A stretch of DNA of 15,003 nucleotides from CBFCZU01 sp965602635 (lineage in GTDB: Bacteria > Planctomycetota > Phycisphaerae > SM23-33), in contig CBFCZU010000093.1 in NCBI GenBank assembly GCA_965602635.1, forward strand, positions 1-15,003, in the 5' to 3' direction. Every line of letters starts with the position of its first letter. The stretch's first letter is position 1. Shown in pieces: positions 13,898 through 15,003 of this stretch. The notes under the pieces were generated by a model. That model worked only from the letters and a program-made list of their open reading frames with translations. It did no database searches and was not told the origin of the DNA. A program made the translations under genes and the position numbers.

Positions 13898-15003
13898 ATG
13901 CAAGGCGAAGCGGGCGGACAAGCCGAACCGATCTCCCCCCCTCAGCCCGGGCGCCACGTCGAATTGTACGTGGCGGCCTTGCTGGCGGTGGTGGGGGCGC
14001 CGCTGATCGTCGGGTCGACACTCTCGGGCATTCTCGGCGGGTGGACCTGCTCGCAGGCCGCGTACGTGTTCGACCTGGTGGACCTGATGCTCAGCCGCTG
14101 GCTGCTGCCGGCGCTGGGGCTGGTCCTGGTGCTTCGCTGCCGCAGCGTGGACCTGAGCGTGTGGATGGGCTTTGCCCTCGGCTCGGCGGTGGGTGCGGCG
14201 GTCGTGGGGGCCGGGGGGCACCCCGTCGCCGCTCTGGCGGCCGTGGTCGCCACCGGATTGGCGCTGGGACTGCTCAACGCCGCCGCCGTAACGCTCGCCC
14301 GCGTGCCGGCACTGGTCGCCACCGCCCTGAGCGCCCTCGCCTGCTACGGCGTCGCCTGGCTCCTCACCGGCGGGCAGGCATTGAACGTCAGTCCGGAGGG
14401 CCTGGCCATCTGGTCGGGGCCGAACTGGCCCACACGCCTGACCGCGGGGTTGTACGTCGCCACCATGCTGACCGCCCTTGTCCTGATTCGCCTGAGCCAC
14501 CGGGCGGGACTCTCTCGCCGATCGGCGCTGGCGGCCGCGATGGTCGGCTCCGGCGTGCTGTCGGCGCTCGGCGGTCTGTGCTGGCTTGCCAGGTCCGGGC
14601 AGGCGCCCGCGCCGACCTGGCGGCTGATCGACCTGAGCGTCATAGCCGCGGCGGTGCTGGCGGGGGCCGTCGTGTTCCGCGGGCCCGGCAGGAGCCTGCT
14701 GGCCGGGGTGCTGCTGCCGCCGGCGATGCTGGTTGCGACCGTTTGGCAGTTCCAGGTGTGGGACGTTCCGGACTGCCCGGTGGCGGTCAGCGGGCTGGCC
14801 CTGACGGGCATGGTCCTTGCCGCCCAGTGGGCGTTCGTCCGCTCCGCCGGCGCCGGTGCGGTCCGGCACCTGCTCTGCCCGGCACTCGCGGCGGGGGGCA
14901 TCGCCGTCGTCGCCGTGTCGGTCCTGCCGCTGCCCCTCGGGCGACACTCGGCCGCGATCCTCGGCGCTGCCGGCGCCGCCGTCTGGCTGGCTGGGTCGGC
15001 CTG
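13898..15003 (+). CDS. ABC-type sugar permease-like membrane protein, 3' end outside the window
   Basis: An open frame of at least 368 codons runs from the ATG at 13898 to the window edge with no stop. It is highly hydrophobic with roughly ten membrane segments. The pattern follows RbsC-type permeases (BPD_transp_2 family). VDLSVWMGFALGSAVGA (84-100) matches the family's DLSVG block. LNAAAVTLARVPALVATALS (126-145) matches the N-G-x-x-V-x-x-x-R-V-x-x-F-I-A-T-L block, with N127 kept and the following Gly replaced by Ala. LSALGG (221-226) and LIDLSVIAAAVLAGAVVFRG (243-262) match the late ELDAIAAVVLGG region. After that the protein continues through at least two more membrane segments (from about 296), longer than the usual permease. 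The first 20 residues are hydrophilic and Pro/Gly-rich. No ATPase or binding-protein gene is visible beside it. Substrate unknown; it could be a degenerate or fused relative. Confidence 0.75.
   Translation, partial: MQGEAGGQAEPISPPQPGRHVELYVAALLAVVGAPLIVGSTLSGILGGWTCSQAAYVFDLVDLMLSRWLLPALGLVLVLRCRSVDLSVWMGFALGSAVGAAVVGAGGHPVAALAAVVATGLALGLLNAAAVTLARVPALVATALSALACYGVAWLLTGGQALNVSPEGLAIWSGPNWPTRLTAGLYVATMLTALVLIRLSHRAGLSRRSALAAAMVGSGVLSALGGLCWLARSGQAPAPTWRLIDLSVIAAAVLAGAVVFRGPGRSLLAGVLLPPAMLVATVWQFQVWDVPDCPVAVSGLALTGMVLAAQWAFVRSAGAGAVRHLLCPALAAGGIAVVAVSVLPLPLGRHSAAILGAAGAAVWLAGSA

Noticed and set aside
13760..14947. Minus-strand open frame of 395 codons opposite the permease-like gene
   Set aside because: Its product is Gln/Arg/Gly/His-rich low-complexity text without domain features, while the plus strand encodes a membrane protein with recognisable permease blocks. 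It is a GC-rich antisense shadow.
1..15003. CRISPR array, insertion sequence or prophage
   Set aside because: No regularly spaced repeats, transposase, integrase or phage genes were seen. The tRNA at the left edge shows no adjacent integrase or duplicated tRNA 3' end.

Overview
The window looks like chromosomal DNA from a GC-rich planctomycete, probably of the Phycisphaerae type. This is inferred from style rather than a marker gene. Three adjacent secreted proteins end in PEP-CTERM sorting tails, one of them after a dockerin-like calcium-repeat pair of the form D-G-L-D-Y-x-x-W, a combination common in that group. Most genes are about 65-72 % GC.

Layout, left to right. (1) The 3' part of a tRNA-Arg (anticodon CCT), bases 1-55. 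(2) A minus-strand operon, 2508 to 164: an ECF sigma factor, a membrane anti-sigma-like protein without zinc ligands, a membrane-anchored CpxP/Spy-like protein (stop and start overlap as ATGA), and a secreted protein with repeated P-x-x-Y-E-T-R units. The order recalls sigma/anti-sigma/periplasmic-sensor systems of the CnrYXH type, but the sensor-like protein has no His or Cys. (3) Three minus-strand exported-protein genes (4041-2653, 4892-4233, 5713-5117): a TIGR03790-like protein with dockerin-like repeats, and two short PEP-CTERM proteins of unknown role. (4) About 540 bp without a convincing gene (5714-6251). It holds a near-consensus sigma-70 promoter pointing at the third PEP-CTERM gene and a predicted leader of about 345 nt containing a 54-nt rod-like hairpin. 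(5) purC (SAICAR synthase), then a multi-pass membrane protein and a membrane-anchored helical-repeat protein, all on the minus strand. (6) A divergent intergenic region with promoter candidates on both strands. (7) A plus-strand electron-transfer cluster, 9375-13813: etfB, a zinc-ribbon/PH-domain membrane protein, etfA and a long acyl-CoA dehydrogenase. The ETF subunits carry motifs of the anaerobe/bifurcating-type family. The inserted zinc-ribbon gene has visibly lower GC than its neighbours. (8) The 5' part of a multi-pass protein resembling ribose/sugar ABC permeases, with no stop before the window ends and possibly expressed from a nearly leaderless mRNA.

How the genes work together. The etfB/etfA/acyl-CoA dehydrogenase set forms one functional unit: the dehydrogenase oxidises an acyl-CoA (or reduces an enoyl-CoA) and exchanges electrons with ETF. 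The sigma operon looks like an envelope-signal regulatory circuit. The PEP-CTERM proteins would be processed by an exosortase encoded elsewhere. The most promising unexplained items are the promoter plus structured leader at 5714-6091, the foreign-looking gene inside the etf operon, and the zinc- and histidine-free sigma-regulatory operon.
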